Source of the DNA: Phymatolithon calcareum
Lineage: Eukaryota > Rhodophyta > Florideophyceae > Hapalidiales
Assembly (NCBI GenBank): GCA_977006965.1
Contig: OZ345378.1
Span: 2,046,001-2,110,000, forward strand
Direction of reading: 5' to 3'
Length of the DNA: 64,000 bases
Below the pieces are notes generated by a model. The model was not told the origin of the DNA. It saw nothing but the letters and a program-made list of their open reading frames with translations, and did not search any database. The number at the start of each line of letters is the position of its first letter. The first letter of the stretch is position 1. Positions 10,590 through 20,098 of this stretch are shown piece after piece. The position numbers and the translations under genes were made by a program.

Positions 10590-11456
10590 ATCCTTCGGAT
10601 TTGAGCACCGGCGCAGCAATGCCATCCACCTCGTAAGCTCGGGACTGCAAGGAATAGGTCGTATACACACCATGCGACCCCACTGCGTTTTCCAATGGTG
10701 ATGTCTGCTCAGTTTGCACCATCTGTGCGCCATTACGCGACGAGCAGGTAACGCAGCAACAATTGCCGTATACAGCACACGCACCGCCCGCGGCGCGTGC
10801 ACAGCGGGCAGTGCATCCATAGCAGCGACAAGTGCCGCCAGCAGCGGTAGCAAAGCACCCTCGCGCGCAGCCTTGGGAATGAATCCGTCCCCATACCCTA
10901 TAGCAACAGCAGCGCCTCCATTTGCAAGAAGTGCCGCAGACACAAGAGCATACGACGCACGCGATCCGATAACAGGCGGCGCAGTGCGGCCCACAAGCCA
11001 TCCAGCCAGAAGAGCATCCGCATGAGCCGCAAACGGCGCGAGGAAAACCGTATCCATAAGCACGAGAACATGAGCCCGCTCACCTTCTGACAACATGGCG
11101 CGAGCGCCGCCGCCGGCGACCGCCACAACCACCGCGACAACGGCTGCGAGAATGCTGCGTCCGGCGGGAAGAATCGGTCTGAAGACCGGCAACAACGCAG
11201 CACAAGCCGTGAGCGCAGGAAGCGCAGCACCCAGCGCGAGTGGACCAGAGCAGAGTCGTAGAACAATCCAGAGTGGGAATAAAGGAGCTAGAAAGGCGCG
11301 TGCACGACCGCGGGCAAATGCAAACCCTAGGACGAAGGCCACGGCAGAGGAACCCGTGCTGCTACCGAGCGCTGCAGAGCTGAGGGTGTGTAGTAAGACT
11401 AGAAGCTCAGCGCCCTCGGCGCCAGTGGCCTTTTCGATTTGATCGGCGACGACCAT
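10579..11456 (-). CDS. Ala/Gly-rich multi-pass membrane protein of unknown function, one intron
   Basis: Model: exon 1 at 11456-10785, intron 10784-10723 (62 nt, donor GTGCGT, acceptor CACAG, both boundaries phase 0), exon 2 at 10722-10579, total 271 residues. The first about 220 residues are mostly hydrophobic helices (for example LAPLFPLWIVLRL and ILAAVVAVVVAV), starting MVVADQIEKATGAEG. Exon 2 reads MVQTEQTSPLENAVGS and ends KSEGYEQ, a normal soluble tail. I do not recognise the family. The TGA overlaps the ATG of the egghead-like gene by 11 bases. The alternative is that 8553-11657 is one 1034-residue fusion without splicing; cDNA would decide. An earlier in-frame Met at 11657 is possible. 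Confidence 0.45.
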
Positions 11457-11922
11457 TTTGTCCGCGGGTATTGCAAGCGGATTGCAGTGGTTTAGTGCGG
11501 AGTTTATGTTTTCATCGTTTGCAATTCCGAGCGTAAGAATATCGCCAATGGCGTTCCAACCCGTTCGGTGGGACACAACCTCACAGAAGTATCGAGCGCA
11601 ATTCCTGGATGAGATGGGCCTTGGTGATTCCGATCCTAATTCCATTCCCGTACCCACTCTACTGTACGCTTCGTATTACTGCATTTTCCACGTGGCATTC
11701 ATTGTAGAAATATTCAATGTGATTACAGTAGATATTGTTGTTGAGATGCACTGCAGCGTAAAGAGTCGACTCCGGGAAGAAGAGATCATCGCCTCTTCCT
11801 GCAGGCGGCTTCAGGCGTAACAATAAAAGGATGGACAAAGCTTCCTTCTCTCAGTTTTACAAACTGCGCTCACGAGGTCCGCGTAACTAACTCGCAAAAT
11901 TGCCAAGCATCGCGGTTCAACA
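11457..11922. promoter_or_regulatory. Divergent spacer between membrane-protein gene and SDR gene
   Basis: The minus-strand gene and the plus-strand SDR start on either side, so about 470 bp must contain both promoters. The frame of the left gene stays open to 11657, so part may be coding. No clear promoter motif was identified. Confidence 0.3.
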
Positions 11923-12888
11923 ATGAAAGCAACGACACTCGACCATGCTTGGGCATGGATGCGGCTCTACCTTGTCGGCGCCTGGATTCTGTTGCTTCAG
12001 GTGGTTCGATCGCTATTTCCCGTCCGATCGCTTCCGATCTGCCCCATTGCAGATCTCTCCAATACCACCTTTGTCTTGACCGGTGCTTCTTCCGGCGTCG
12101 GGCGCGCACTCTGCACAGTCTTGCTGTCACGCGGCGCTCATGTCGTGGCAATTAGCGGGCCCTCAGGACTCCCCCCACCGGAGTGCAATCGCATTGTGCA
12201 CGCAGATCTGCGCGATATACACAGCATATCTGCCGTGGCCAAGCACGTCCGAGCCGCACTGGCTGCAACGTCCAGGCCTCATGTTGTACTCGTTCACGGG
12301 GCAGGTACCCTTTCGCCAAACAACGCACATATCGCAGCAGCGGTCAACCTTATATCCCCGGCGCTACTTTCGGTATTGCTTCGCGATGTCGTGCATGCAG
12401 TTGTATTTCTTGGCTCTGCGGCACAGGCTGCGGCGTCCGAGTTGCCGCAGAACTTATGCGGATGCGCTCGCGTCCCCAGAGATGGATACCCTGTGTCAAA
12501 AGCTCTGTTGCATGTGTTTGCCGACGCTTGGGGACGCCGTACAGGATGTAAGGCACTTGTGGTGCATCCCGGCGTGGTTGTCACTCGGCTGTATGACGCG
12601 GAGAGCGGAGCTATTGGACGCGTGCTTCGTCTGGTGCTTCGAATTATCGCTTGGGACCCGGACACGTCTGCGAGAAAAGTACTTGATGTCATGCAGAGAA
12701 CGGGTGTTCTTGACACAACTGGCTATAATACTGATGCACAAGCAGAGTACTGGGACACTTCTACCATGTCACGAGCAGCGTTCCCAAGGGTGATTTGCGG
12801 TCGTAAGAATGAAATTTCAAGAGACTTGAGCGACCGGATGTGGAATGAGGTTTTAGAGTTAAAGGCAAAACTAGATAATAGTGAATGA
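11923..12888 (+). CDS. Short-chain dehydrogenase/reductase (SDR), membrane-anchored
   Basis: A 321-residue intronless protein. An N-terminal hydrophobic segment (about 12-30, MRLYLVGAWILLLQVV) suggests anchoring. The Rossmann cofactor motif TGASSGVG is at 53-60, the acidic HADLRD patch at 93-98, VHGAG at 124-128 in place of the usual NNAG, catalytic Ser in FLGSAA at about 165, and YPVSK giving Tyr189 and Lys193. These are the classical SDR catalytic residues for NAD(P)H-dependent oxidation or reduction of an alcohol or carbonyl. HPGVVVTRLY follows, as usual. The substrate cannot be inferred. Its stop is 39 bp from the convergent stop of RRP36. Confidence 0.85.
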   Translation: MKATTLDHAWAWMRLYLVGAWILLLQVVRSLFPVRSLPICPIADLSNTTFVLTGASSGVGRALCTVLLSRGAHVVAISGPSGLPPPECNRIVHADLRDIHSISAVAKHVRAALAATSRPHVVLVHGAGTLSPNNAHIAAAVNLISPALLSVLLRDVVHAVVFLGSAAQAAASELPQNLCGCARVPRDGYPVSKALLHVFADAWGRRTGCKALVVHPGVVVTRLYDAESGAIGRVLRLVLRIIAWDPDTSARKVLDVMQRTGVLDTTGYNTDAQAEYWDTSTMSRAAFPRVICGRKNEISRDLSDRMWNEVLELKAKLDNSE

Positions 12889-12927
12889 ATAAATGAACTA
12901 GAGACCGAGTGCAAATGAATGCCAGTA

Positions 12928-13599
12928 CTAACGAGGAACGTCATTATCGCGACGAGAAGGAAGATGTTTCCTATCCTTGCTTGTGAGTCGCTTTCTCCTC
13001 TTTTCGATGTATTTCTTAAGGCCTCCTTTTTGCTTAAGCTCGATAAACTTGGCCTTGAGCTCCAATTCCTTGATGTCTGATTTCTTCATGAAAAACGGTG
13101 TCTTGCCTTGCTTAACAGCCTCCTTCTCCTTCTTCCGTGCATCCACGACAATGTCCTTCTTGCGCAATTCTGCTTTTCGGCGAGCCTGTTCCGCGTGCAA
13201 AGTGCGCAGGCGGGCCCGCAGACCCTCATCAATCGGCTTTTTCTGAGCTGTACGCTCCAGCTCAGCGATCTCCTTTTCGCGCATCCCGTCGACAAATGCA
13301 AAGTTTCGGTCGACGTGGCCGTCCAGGAGGTCACCGCAATGTTCTTCGAAGCGAGGGTCAATGGCTTTTCGTTTCCCATTGCCGTCCAAGCCCAGACATC
13401 TGTCGCGCCCAAGCGGCACAGCGCGTCGTGAAGATATTTCGCGTGGTCTGCTTTTCGAACTTCGTTTCGATGCTACTACTGGCCTTGCGGTGTGGGAGAA
13501 TCGAGTCAGGGTTGACGCTTTTCTCGCGCGCGCGCTTCGCTCTGCACGCTGCGAGGCGAGGCGCTCGCCCAGCGTTTGTTCCGGTGCTTGATCGTCCAT
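12928..13599 (-). CDS. RRP36: rRNA biogenesis protein RRP36
   Basis: A 223-residue, very basic protein. The conserved RRP36 (DUF947) block occupies the C-terminal two thirds: DPRFEEHCGDLLDG, then REKEIAELER, KEAVKQGKTPFFMKKSDIKE, LKQKGGLKKYIEKRRKRL and SKDRKHLPSRR at the end. RRP36 acts in the nucleolus in early cleavages of pre-rRNA for the 40S subunit, as part of the SSU processome. The N-terminus (1-70) is Ala/Arg-rich and less conserved. Intronless. Convergent with the SDR gene and divergent from PAM16. Confidence 0.9.
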   Translation of the reverse strand: MDDQAPEQTLGERLASQRAERSARARKASTLTRFSHTARPVVASKRSSKSRPREISSRRAVPLGRDRCLGLDGNGKRKAIDPRFEEHCGDLLDGHVDRNFAFVDGMREKEIAELERTAQKKPIDEGLRARLRTLHAEQARRKAELRKKDIVVDARKKEKEAVKQGKTPFFMKKSDIKELELKAKFIELKQKGGLKKYIEKRRKRLTSKDRKHLPSRRDNDVPR

Positions 13600-14083
13600 G
13601 AAGCAAAGAATTGGTCAAATGCTTCACACCACAAACTGAAAGTAGCGCAAAGGCTACGAAAGAACAGTACGCCTTTGGTGAGCTTTGGGAAGGAACGCCC
13701 TGCTCCCTGTTCGACTAGTGAAACCCGTTGCCCGGTTAATTACGCATTGAGGGTTGTTGCATCTTGGTGCCTCGTGCTTTAGACGCTCCTGTTTGAAGAA
13801 GAAATAGTGACAATGTTTTTTGAAATTCTGTATTATTATGATACCGTATGCATTGGGCCGACGGCCGTCTCAATTCCTAGAACCTGTTCTATTCGTTGAA
13901 TGGCAAAGTTTACTGTATGATTCTCTGACCTGCCCCCCAAATCCCTTGAGCCCCAGTTCAGCTAGCAGAAAGACACAGCAGTCATCTGCTTTCCCATCAT
14001 TCTGTTTCATCCCTGCATCAGCCTTTTTCGGTGTACAGAAGTCAGGCAGCGCAAAACAATCGTCCGGAAAATCACTGACGAAG
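13600..14083. promoter_or_regulatory. Divergent spacer between RRP36 and PAM16
   Basis: About 480 bp between two head-to-head housekeeping genes. The PAM16 frame is open upstream to 13820, but the family start is at 14084, so 13820-14083 is probably 5' leader. A shared promoter region is inferred from orientation only. Confidence 0.35.
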
Positions 14084-14497
14084 ATGGCGTCTCGTATGAT
14101 TGCTCAAATCCTACTCATGGGCGCGGGGTATCTCGGCCGAGCCTTCGTCCAAGCATATCAACAAGCGCTTATCAACGGTGCCCGTAATGGCGGTGCGGCC
14201 GCCGCAGGAGCTACGCGCGGCGTTCGTGGGCGTATCGGAGCCCAAGAAGCATCAGAGATTCTTGGTGTGAAGCCAAACGCCGGTCTGAAAGACATCTATG
14301 TCAAGTACGACAAACTGTTCAACGCAAATAACCCCGCAAAGGGCGGCAGCATTTACCTTCAGGCAAAAATTCATAATGCGAAAATGGAGCTAGAAAAGGC
14401 CGCTATTGAGCGTGGCGAAACCCCGCGAGACGAAGGTGCGGGGAATGCGTCAGCAACTCCGCCAACAGACGATGGCGGCAAGGGGAAGTCTTCCTAA
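14084..14497 (+). CDS. PAM16: Mitochondrial import motor subunit PAM16/TIM16
   Basis: A 137-residue protein. It starts MASRMIAQILLMGAGYLGRA, followed by FVQAYQQAL and an Ala/Gly linker, the usual TIM16 N-terminus that inserts at the inner membrane. The degenerate J-like domain follows: IGAQEASEILGV (about 51-62), YDKLFNANNPAKGGSIYLQA (about 76-95) and KIHNAKMELEKA. PAM16 lacks the HPD motif of true J proteins, and here the position reads NNP. It binds PAM18/TIM14 and restrains stimulation of mtHsp70 in the import motor. The start was chosen at 14084 by homology, although the frame is open upstream. Convergent with MSH4. Confidence 0.9.
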   Translation: MASRMIAQILLMGAGYLGRAFVQAYQQALINGARNGGAAAAGATRGVRGRIGAQEASEILGVKPNAGLKDIYVKYDKLFNANNPAKGGSIYLQAKIHNAKMELEKAAIERGETPRDEGAGNASATPPTDDGGKGKSS

Positions 14498-14783
14498 GTT
14501 TTTCTGGAATTTTTCGGACCATCGTGCCTACTTCAATTTTGTAAGCGGAAGCGATTTTTGGCTTGTATAGTGTGCACATTGGAAGCGTTGTAAAGCGGGG
14601 CGGCCATATTTACTCTTTCCGTTGAGACTTTGATTTTTGCGTGCACTTTCCATTATGCTCTTCACGCTAGGCTCTGGGCTTGAGGTCGATCGTACAACGA
14701 TGCGGACCGTAATTGTCGCCTTTTCACTGTAGTCTAGTACCCGCTGGAGTTATCGCAAGCTCTCCTGATGCTCTTATCGCCGA

Positions 14784-17700
14784 TTACTGTGACACACTAC
14801 TTGGAACTGATCCCCCACTTTGCCTCGACCGCAAGTGAGCTTCTCTTGCACTTTTCACGGTGCTCTGAAATTGTTGCAGTTGCTGTCTCAAGCTGTCAGA
14901 GTTCGTCGCGGTGCTTCGAAACATGGAGACACGAGCAACAACGCCCAGAGTTCCCTTGGCCTTCTTTGCACTGGACATCGCTTGCGGCGGAAAGTGTACA
15001 CTTGCAAATTCATCTGAAGATGCAATGCGTCGAACTGCAAGTTTTTCTCTGAGCTCTATGGCGTCCATGATGATATTTTTAGGAAATCCAGCTGCCCGTG
15101 CTGTATCGATTCCGTACCTTGTTACCCCGAGAACACCACTTGCCACTCGGTACGTGAACTGTGTCCTTTTCGTGATTTGGTCCGCACTGTCTTCGGCAGT
15201 GCCCTGGATTGGTGCTGACGAGTCTCCCGCGACAATTGTCGACCCTGGGTGCGCCGCCGCAGCCTGAAATTGTTCTGTTGTCGCTAGATGGAAAACTTTG
15301 ATCACAGGATGAACTTTCTCAAGTGCGGCAAGCCCAAGAAAGTGTGTCGTAAAGAAGGTGAAGACTCCAGGTGTTGCAATCAATCGCTCCAGAATTGCAA
15401 ATGCCATTGAAAAACCGTCTAAGGTGGCAGTAGAACGGCCAAGCTCATCCATGAGGAGAAGAACGTGCTTGTGCCTTCGCTCGAAAATGTTCTGCTGGCT
15501 CCATGAGCCAGTCGTTGGCGTGCAACTGCGAGATCTCAAGCTTTCTCTTCCACTGTCCATGTTCTCACTGATAGAGTCGAGAATTGCGGCAACCTCATGC
15601 ATTTCACGTGAGAAATGAGACTGTGCCTGGTTGATGTCATCGCTGGTATTGAACCTGGAAAGAAGCTTGTGCAGAATTCGGAAGCTTGCAAATTCTGCTG
15701 GGACTGTTGCTCCTGAGTTGGTTGCAATCCACATGTAAGAGAATGTCACAGTTTGCATTAGCGTATACATGTCGATGAATATGAAAAACATTCTGCTCTC
15801 GAAACGTACCTGTCTGAGCTATGACTGAAAGCAATCCAACACACTTCAACAAAGTTGACTTTCCCGATTGGTTTTGTCCTGTAATGATATGTAAGGCCGA
15901 GGTTTCATCAATGAAGATATCGTTTGGTACAGAACCAGCTGCATTCAAGGCGAGAAGAATCGGATGATGTGCTTGTCGCAGTGCAATGGGGCCATCTTTC
16001 GTCATGCGAGGTCGAATATGAGGCACAGGACTCAAAGAGCTGTATGTCACGAACGAAGCAAGCAGGTCGAGCAACGCCACACTGTCACAAAGCCTGTACA
16101 ATGCAATGACGGTACGTTTGGCAAAAATAACATCCAGCAGAGACCGAAGTTCGAAATCTGTATGGCTCCATATCTCTGCCAAGGACTCCATGTAGCGTTC
16201 ATTGAGCGAATTGAGAGCGACCGTCGAGAATCGGTGAAATCCTGTGGAACTAGTTTGCACTTGTATGAACTCCTGAGGAAGATCCTGTGGGCGTATTCTC
16301 TTGGCAGGGAATGTGAAGTGGTATCCCCTCTTTGCGGACATGGCCAATGACAGCTTGTGAAAATCGTACTTTGTCTGCAATGATTCTGTTAGCGAATGCA
16401 TCTCCTCAACGTTTTCACTCAACGTCTTGCGTGCAACATCCAGTTGTTCTTGTCATCGGACATCATGAAGAAATGGAAGTGGTGATGATGAGCGTCAGCA
16501 AAACAAAGCAAAGCAGAAAAAGCAGGCAAAATCCGCGAAACTCCTTTCCACTTACCGTTTAAGCCGGTCTTCACAGCAAATGCTCCTTGTAATCGCATGT
16601 GCTCGACATCTTTGGAAGGCTCAGCATCAGCAACGATAATTCTGTCTATGCCGTCTTGCAGCTTGCCCAACTCGGGAATTCTCATGCTTCGGGCAATGGC
16701 AAGGAGTAACGAGGATTTGACCCCTTTGAGCACCTTCAAAACCTCGTCAAGAGTATCTAGCGCACTCTTAATGAATATCACGCTTTTGATGGTGGCCATA
16801 TTTGGGGCTCTTGTATCGTCGACTAGAGTGTAGTCGATGGATCTGGAACCTAGACGACTCGAGGTACCCCCGGATGCTGAACTAGCCGGTGTTGCGGGCG
16901 TATGTACGTTCTTGTTGGCCCAATTTTGTCTTCTCACCCTTGCATTTTCTCGCGCCAAAAGTCCTGCAAGCGCTCGCTCAAGGTCGGGAAATTTCGACAA
17001 TACGGCAACTACATGGAAATATAGTTCCTCGCTGTTGGAAAGCTCTTCAACTACGTCTTGCCGCAATGCAATAGTTTCAAGTTCGGCCGGTGGCTCTAAA
17101 AGCGAGCGTCGCAGAAGTCGGGCGCCAGCCCTTGACTTTGTCTTGTCCATTGCTTCCAGTTGAGATTTCCCTTGCACGGACCCCAGTTGAAGTCTTCCGT
17201 TTTGCAAGAGTTCCAGACCTTCCATCGTGGCGATATCCAGGAAAAGTGTGCCTTCGTTCGGCTTGAATTGGATCCGAAGAGTGCCCGGTGTAAACAGCGT
17301 ATTGTTCGTATGTTCAACGTACCTCAGCAGAGCGCCACAACAAGCAAGGGCCAGATAATAAGGCGAAGATCCAAGATTTGCAAGGTTGGAACATCGTTCA
17401 GTGCTTAATCGTTCAACGGCCAACGCCCCTTGTGTTTCGTTGAAGTATGTGCGAGCAATGTACGATAGCTGTGATTCATGAAGCGAAGGAAAGTCAGTAA
17501 ACTTATTATATGTCTGGGCATTGGCAGTGTGAAGTGCTCGATTTCCGACCTTGATGTTTCGCGTGAAGTCGTACGCTTGAAGGGCTCCTTCGAGCGGGCC
17601 GTTCGCGCTCGATAATGATAGCAAAATCTCGACAGGGCTGGGAAAACGTACAGGGAACGAAGTGAAGGTTAGTAAAAGTTTTGTCCGATGCGACGGGAAA

Positions 17701-18076
17701 CGCATAGGACTCACTTAAAAATGCATAGAGTTGCAATGGTAGTGGAGAAGGAGTTAAAATCGGAGAACTGGCGAAGCTCGACATCAAAGCCCTGGAGGTT
17801 GTAAGCACAAAAGCCCACTTCTTTTGTATTGTTCTCAATGAGCGCCACAACAAAAGCATCTTCGGAGCGAGTGGTATGTGTTCTAGTTCGAGTTCTTTGG
17901 CCGGTAGCTGTTCGGGAGCTTCGCAGACGGGAGGTTCCTGTACGAGATGTAGAGGGTCCTGCACGCCTGGTTGCCGCCAGTGTACCTGTTGATAGTCGAA
18001 AGGTGTCTTTTCTACGACTGTATGTGTCCAGGTTTCCAGCGGATAAGAACCTTGACCCATCGCCAGTACTCTCCAT
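14784..18076 (-). CDS. MSH4: Meiotic MutS homologue MSH4, four exons
   Basis: Join of 18076-17715, 17637-16556, 16448-15810 and 15712-14784, giving 3012 nt and 1003 residues. All junctions keep frame. Introns are 77, 107 and 97 nt with donors GTGAGT, GTAAGT and GTACGT; intron 1 has a TACTAAC branch site. Exon 1 ends with MutS connector-like sequence (VALIENNTKEVGFCAYNL). Exon 2 carries the lever/core region (YFNETQGALAVERL, LLRRSLLEPPAELETI, VVEELSNSEELYF). Exons 3-4 hold the ATPase: Walker A GQNQSGKST, Walker B LLLMDELGRST and TTHFLGL. MSH4 pairs with MSH5 to stabilise crossover intermediates in meiosis and lacks the mismatch-binding Phe domain. Odd points: GQNQS replaces GPNMS, GRS replaces GRG, and about 25-40 residues are inserted between MHEVAAILD and Walker B. 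Its 5' end has decayed copies at 27.4 and 42.6 kb. Confidence 0.88.
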
Positions 18077-19231
18077 GCTGACAAAAGTGTACGAATATGG
18101 GCTGGTTCGCCGCTAACGGCGCTGCCCCAATACGTGCGCACCTCTATTTAAGGGATCATGTCAAATGTTGAGCTGAAATTTCGTTTCAGGTGGCGCAAAA
18201 AATATAGATTTATGTTATTCATGCACAGATGTATGTAAATGTCTGGGTCGACCCGATTTCAGGACTCGAACCAAGACAAAAAAGAGAAGAGGAAAGCATT
18301 TGTGCTTCAGAAAAGTTGTACAATTTTCAAATCTCCGGGACAACATCATCGCAGAGGAGTCCTTGGACTGTCAACAAGCCCATTCTCCGTTCAATTGGAA
18401 ATCACAGCGCGGTTCACCTGCCACCTGCACTGGATCCATACGGACAGGCGATACATAACCAAAGGGAACTTGCACAAGCTAAAATTGCATGGAACTTTCT
18501 ACCTGACCATTCCATCCGTCGCGCTCCAGGCGCCATCCGACTGCGAACCAGATTCTCATTATCATCCAGGTCGACTCTGTGCACATTTCCCCTCTTCCGC
18601 TACTGCACACGTCCTACTCGACGTGGACGCGATCGTAAAAAGCCGGCACAACAGTATTTGGCAATTACTGGAGCCCAGCTAGCTGCCAAGGCAGAGGCCA
18701 AGACGCCATTAACTTCACGATCACGCCAACCCGCTCCGCATGACCCTGCCGAGTCACCCGATAACTGGAACATGTGTTTTTCTCTGCTACCTGTGGCCCA
18801 CGCTACTAATGAATGTGCCGCCATCCGAGCGAAGTTGTAGACTTGATGGAGTTTTCCGTACAGAGCTCTAGTGTTGGTCAACTTGAACATTCCTCGTCTG
18901 ACTTTCATATCAACTCAGAGTTTTTGACGAGTCGCAATCACGCAATCTCAATCTTGCTCACGACATGTACGTGTTGTATCAGGGGCAAGTATCAAAAGAT
19001 CGAGATAGATTCGGATGCCAGCACAATTTGAAAGAATCGCGATAGTTTCCAAATCTGAAGACCATATCCGAAGCAAGTATCGAGCGCGTTGAAAGTCGAT
19101 TTGAGGTTGGACGAAGCAGACGGCCATTGATGAAGATACCGAACAGGGATAGACGAATAACATTACCGTCTTGTTGAACGGCTCTAGTCGCTTTTTCGAT
19201 AATTGTGGAAGGTATCAGAGTACACAGAAAA
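18077..19231. other. Spacer between MSH4 and the CENP-B-like gene, with a possible short minus-strand ORF
   Basis: Upstream of MSH4 and downstream of the CENP-B-like gene, both on the minus strand. A minus frame at 18600-18908 (102 codons; KLHQVYNFARMAAHSLVAWA) aligns loosely with open minus frames in the two decayed copies: 28496-28819 with ARALSEKLHEDYKFTGTRTH, and 43285-43647 with ARALLEKLHEAYCFTGTRTD. That could be a third small gene or chance. No family recognised. Confidence 0.3.
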
Positions 19232-20098
19232 CTAGTCTTCAGACTCCTTCCTTTCTGACATTGACTCAGTCTTCGTCAGGCTTAGCAACGGGCTCGATTT
19301 CGCGAAGCGCTGCACCCAGCGTGTCGTAATCTTGGGTACAAGGTCACTGGAATATTCTTCGCGGGAACCAGAAATCAGGAAACTGCAAGCAACCGTTTTG
19401 ATAATCGTGTTGGTAAGTTTCACACCAGAGGTCTGCAACTTCAACGCCTCTTCCCGTACGTCTTCCATCAGTGAAGCTGCCCAAGCCGTTTGCTTGCGCC
19501 CACGGCCCGGTGCTGCTTTCCTTCGTTTTCCCAACCCATGAGCAGAGGCATCTGGTTGCGGCTCATTTCGTGAACGAAAAAAGCGACTTGCTTTCATGAG
19601 GTTCGAATTATCGGTCCCTTGGAATGCACTCGGGAACGCTTTTACGGCCTTAGAGGGGATGTTCTTCGCGCCAAGCGCCTCCTGTTCCCGCATCCAAAAC
19701 ATTATCGCGCTTCGATCCGCAAGTGTTGTCACGTGTTGTAGGCGCCTCTTCCGGACAGGTGCTTTCAGTTCATGCTTTGGCTTTTGCTCATTCTTTGCAT
19801 CTTGAGCAGCAATGGTAGACCAGGGGAAAATTCCTTCCACAGAGGGCGTGGAACTCTCGACCAGAGCACCGGCCGGCGGAAGACTTGAGGCAGGACTGGC
19901 CGTAGAAGTAGTGTTCTTTCCGCTTTCAGCTTCTGGGGAATTCGCCTTTTCTTCTAGACTGTTGTGGGACATTGGGGTTTCTTCGGGTGGTGTTTCCACA
20001 GAGGAGGACACATGGAGGTGGTGTTTCGCGGTCCACGGCAGCGGGTCTTCTTCCATATCCTTGCGGATGGACGCGGTTTCTTTTGGTTTCGTCGCCAT
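19232..20098 (-). CDS. CENP-B-like HTH protein (intact member of the A-repeat family)
   Basis: A 288-residue intronless protein. Residues 1-115 are polar and low in order (Pro/Ser/Glu-rich). A basic stretch KAPVRKRRLQHV precedes an N-terminal psq-like HTH (about 125-175: ADRSAIMFWMREQEALGAKN, then NSNLMKASRFFRSR). An AT-hook-like GRGRK lies at about 197-201. A second HTH with the CENPB-type ending follows (about 215-270: NTIIKTVACSFL, then ITTRWVQRFAKSSPLL). This layout matches transposase-derived DNA-binding proteins lacking the DDE catalytic domain. Broken copies lie at 29050-29790 and 43878-44541, and the C-terminus of a fourth at 1-88. Being intact while the copies decay suggests it is under selection, or is the youngest. 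Confidence 0.6.
   Translation of the reverse strand: MATKPKETASIRKDMEEDPLPWTAKHHLHVSSSVETPPEETPMSHNSLEEKANSPEAESGKNTTSTASPASSLPPAGALVESSTPSVEGIFPWSTIAAQDAKNEQKPKHELKAPVRKRRLQHVTTLADRSAIMFWMREQEALGAKNIPSKAVKAFPSAFQGTDNSNLMKASRFFRSRNEPQPDASAHGLGKRRKAAPGRGRKQTAWAASLMEDVREEALKLQTSGVKLTNTIIKTVACSFLISGSREEYSSDLVPKITTRWVQRFAKSSPLLSLTKTESMSERKESED

Noticed and set aside
10579-11001. The whole 140-codon Cys-rich minus ORF as a gene
   Set aside because: Only its end (10722-10579) reads as natural protein. The Cys-rich first part is the shadow of the membrane-protein frame, so I used only the second exon.
12083-12793. A 236-codon plus ORF inside the SDR gene
   Set aside because: It overlaps the SDR in another frame, is Cys/Arg-rich and shows no motif. 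The SDR frame has the full catalytic set.
17506-18141. A 211-codon minus ORF over the MSH4 5' end
   Set aside because: It is a shadow frame. The spliced MSH4 frame with GTGAGT, TACTAAC and CCCAG signals fits MutS homology, whereas this frame has none.
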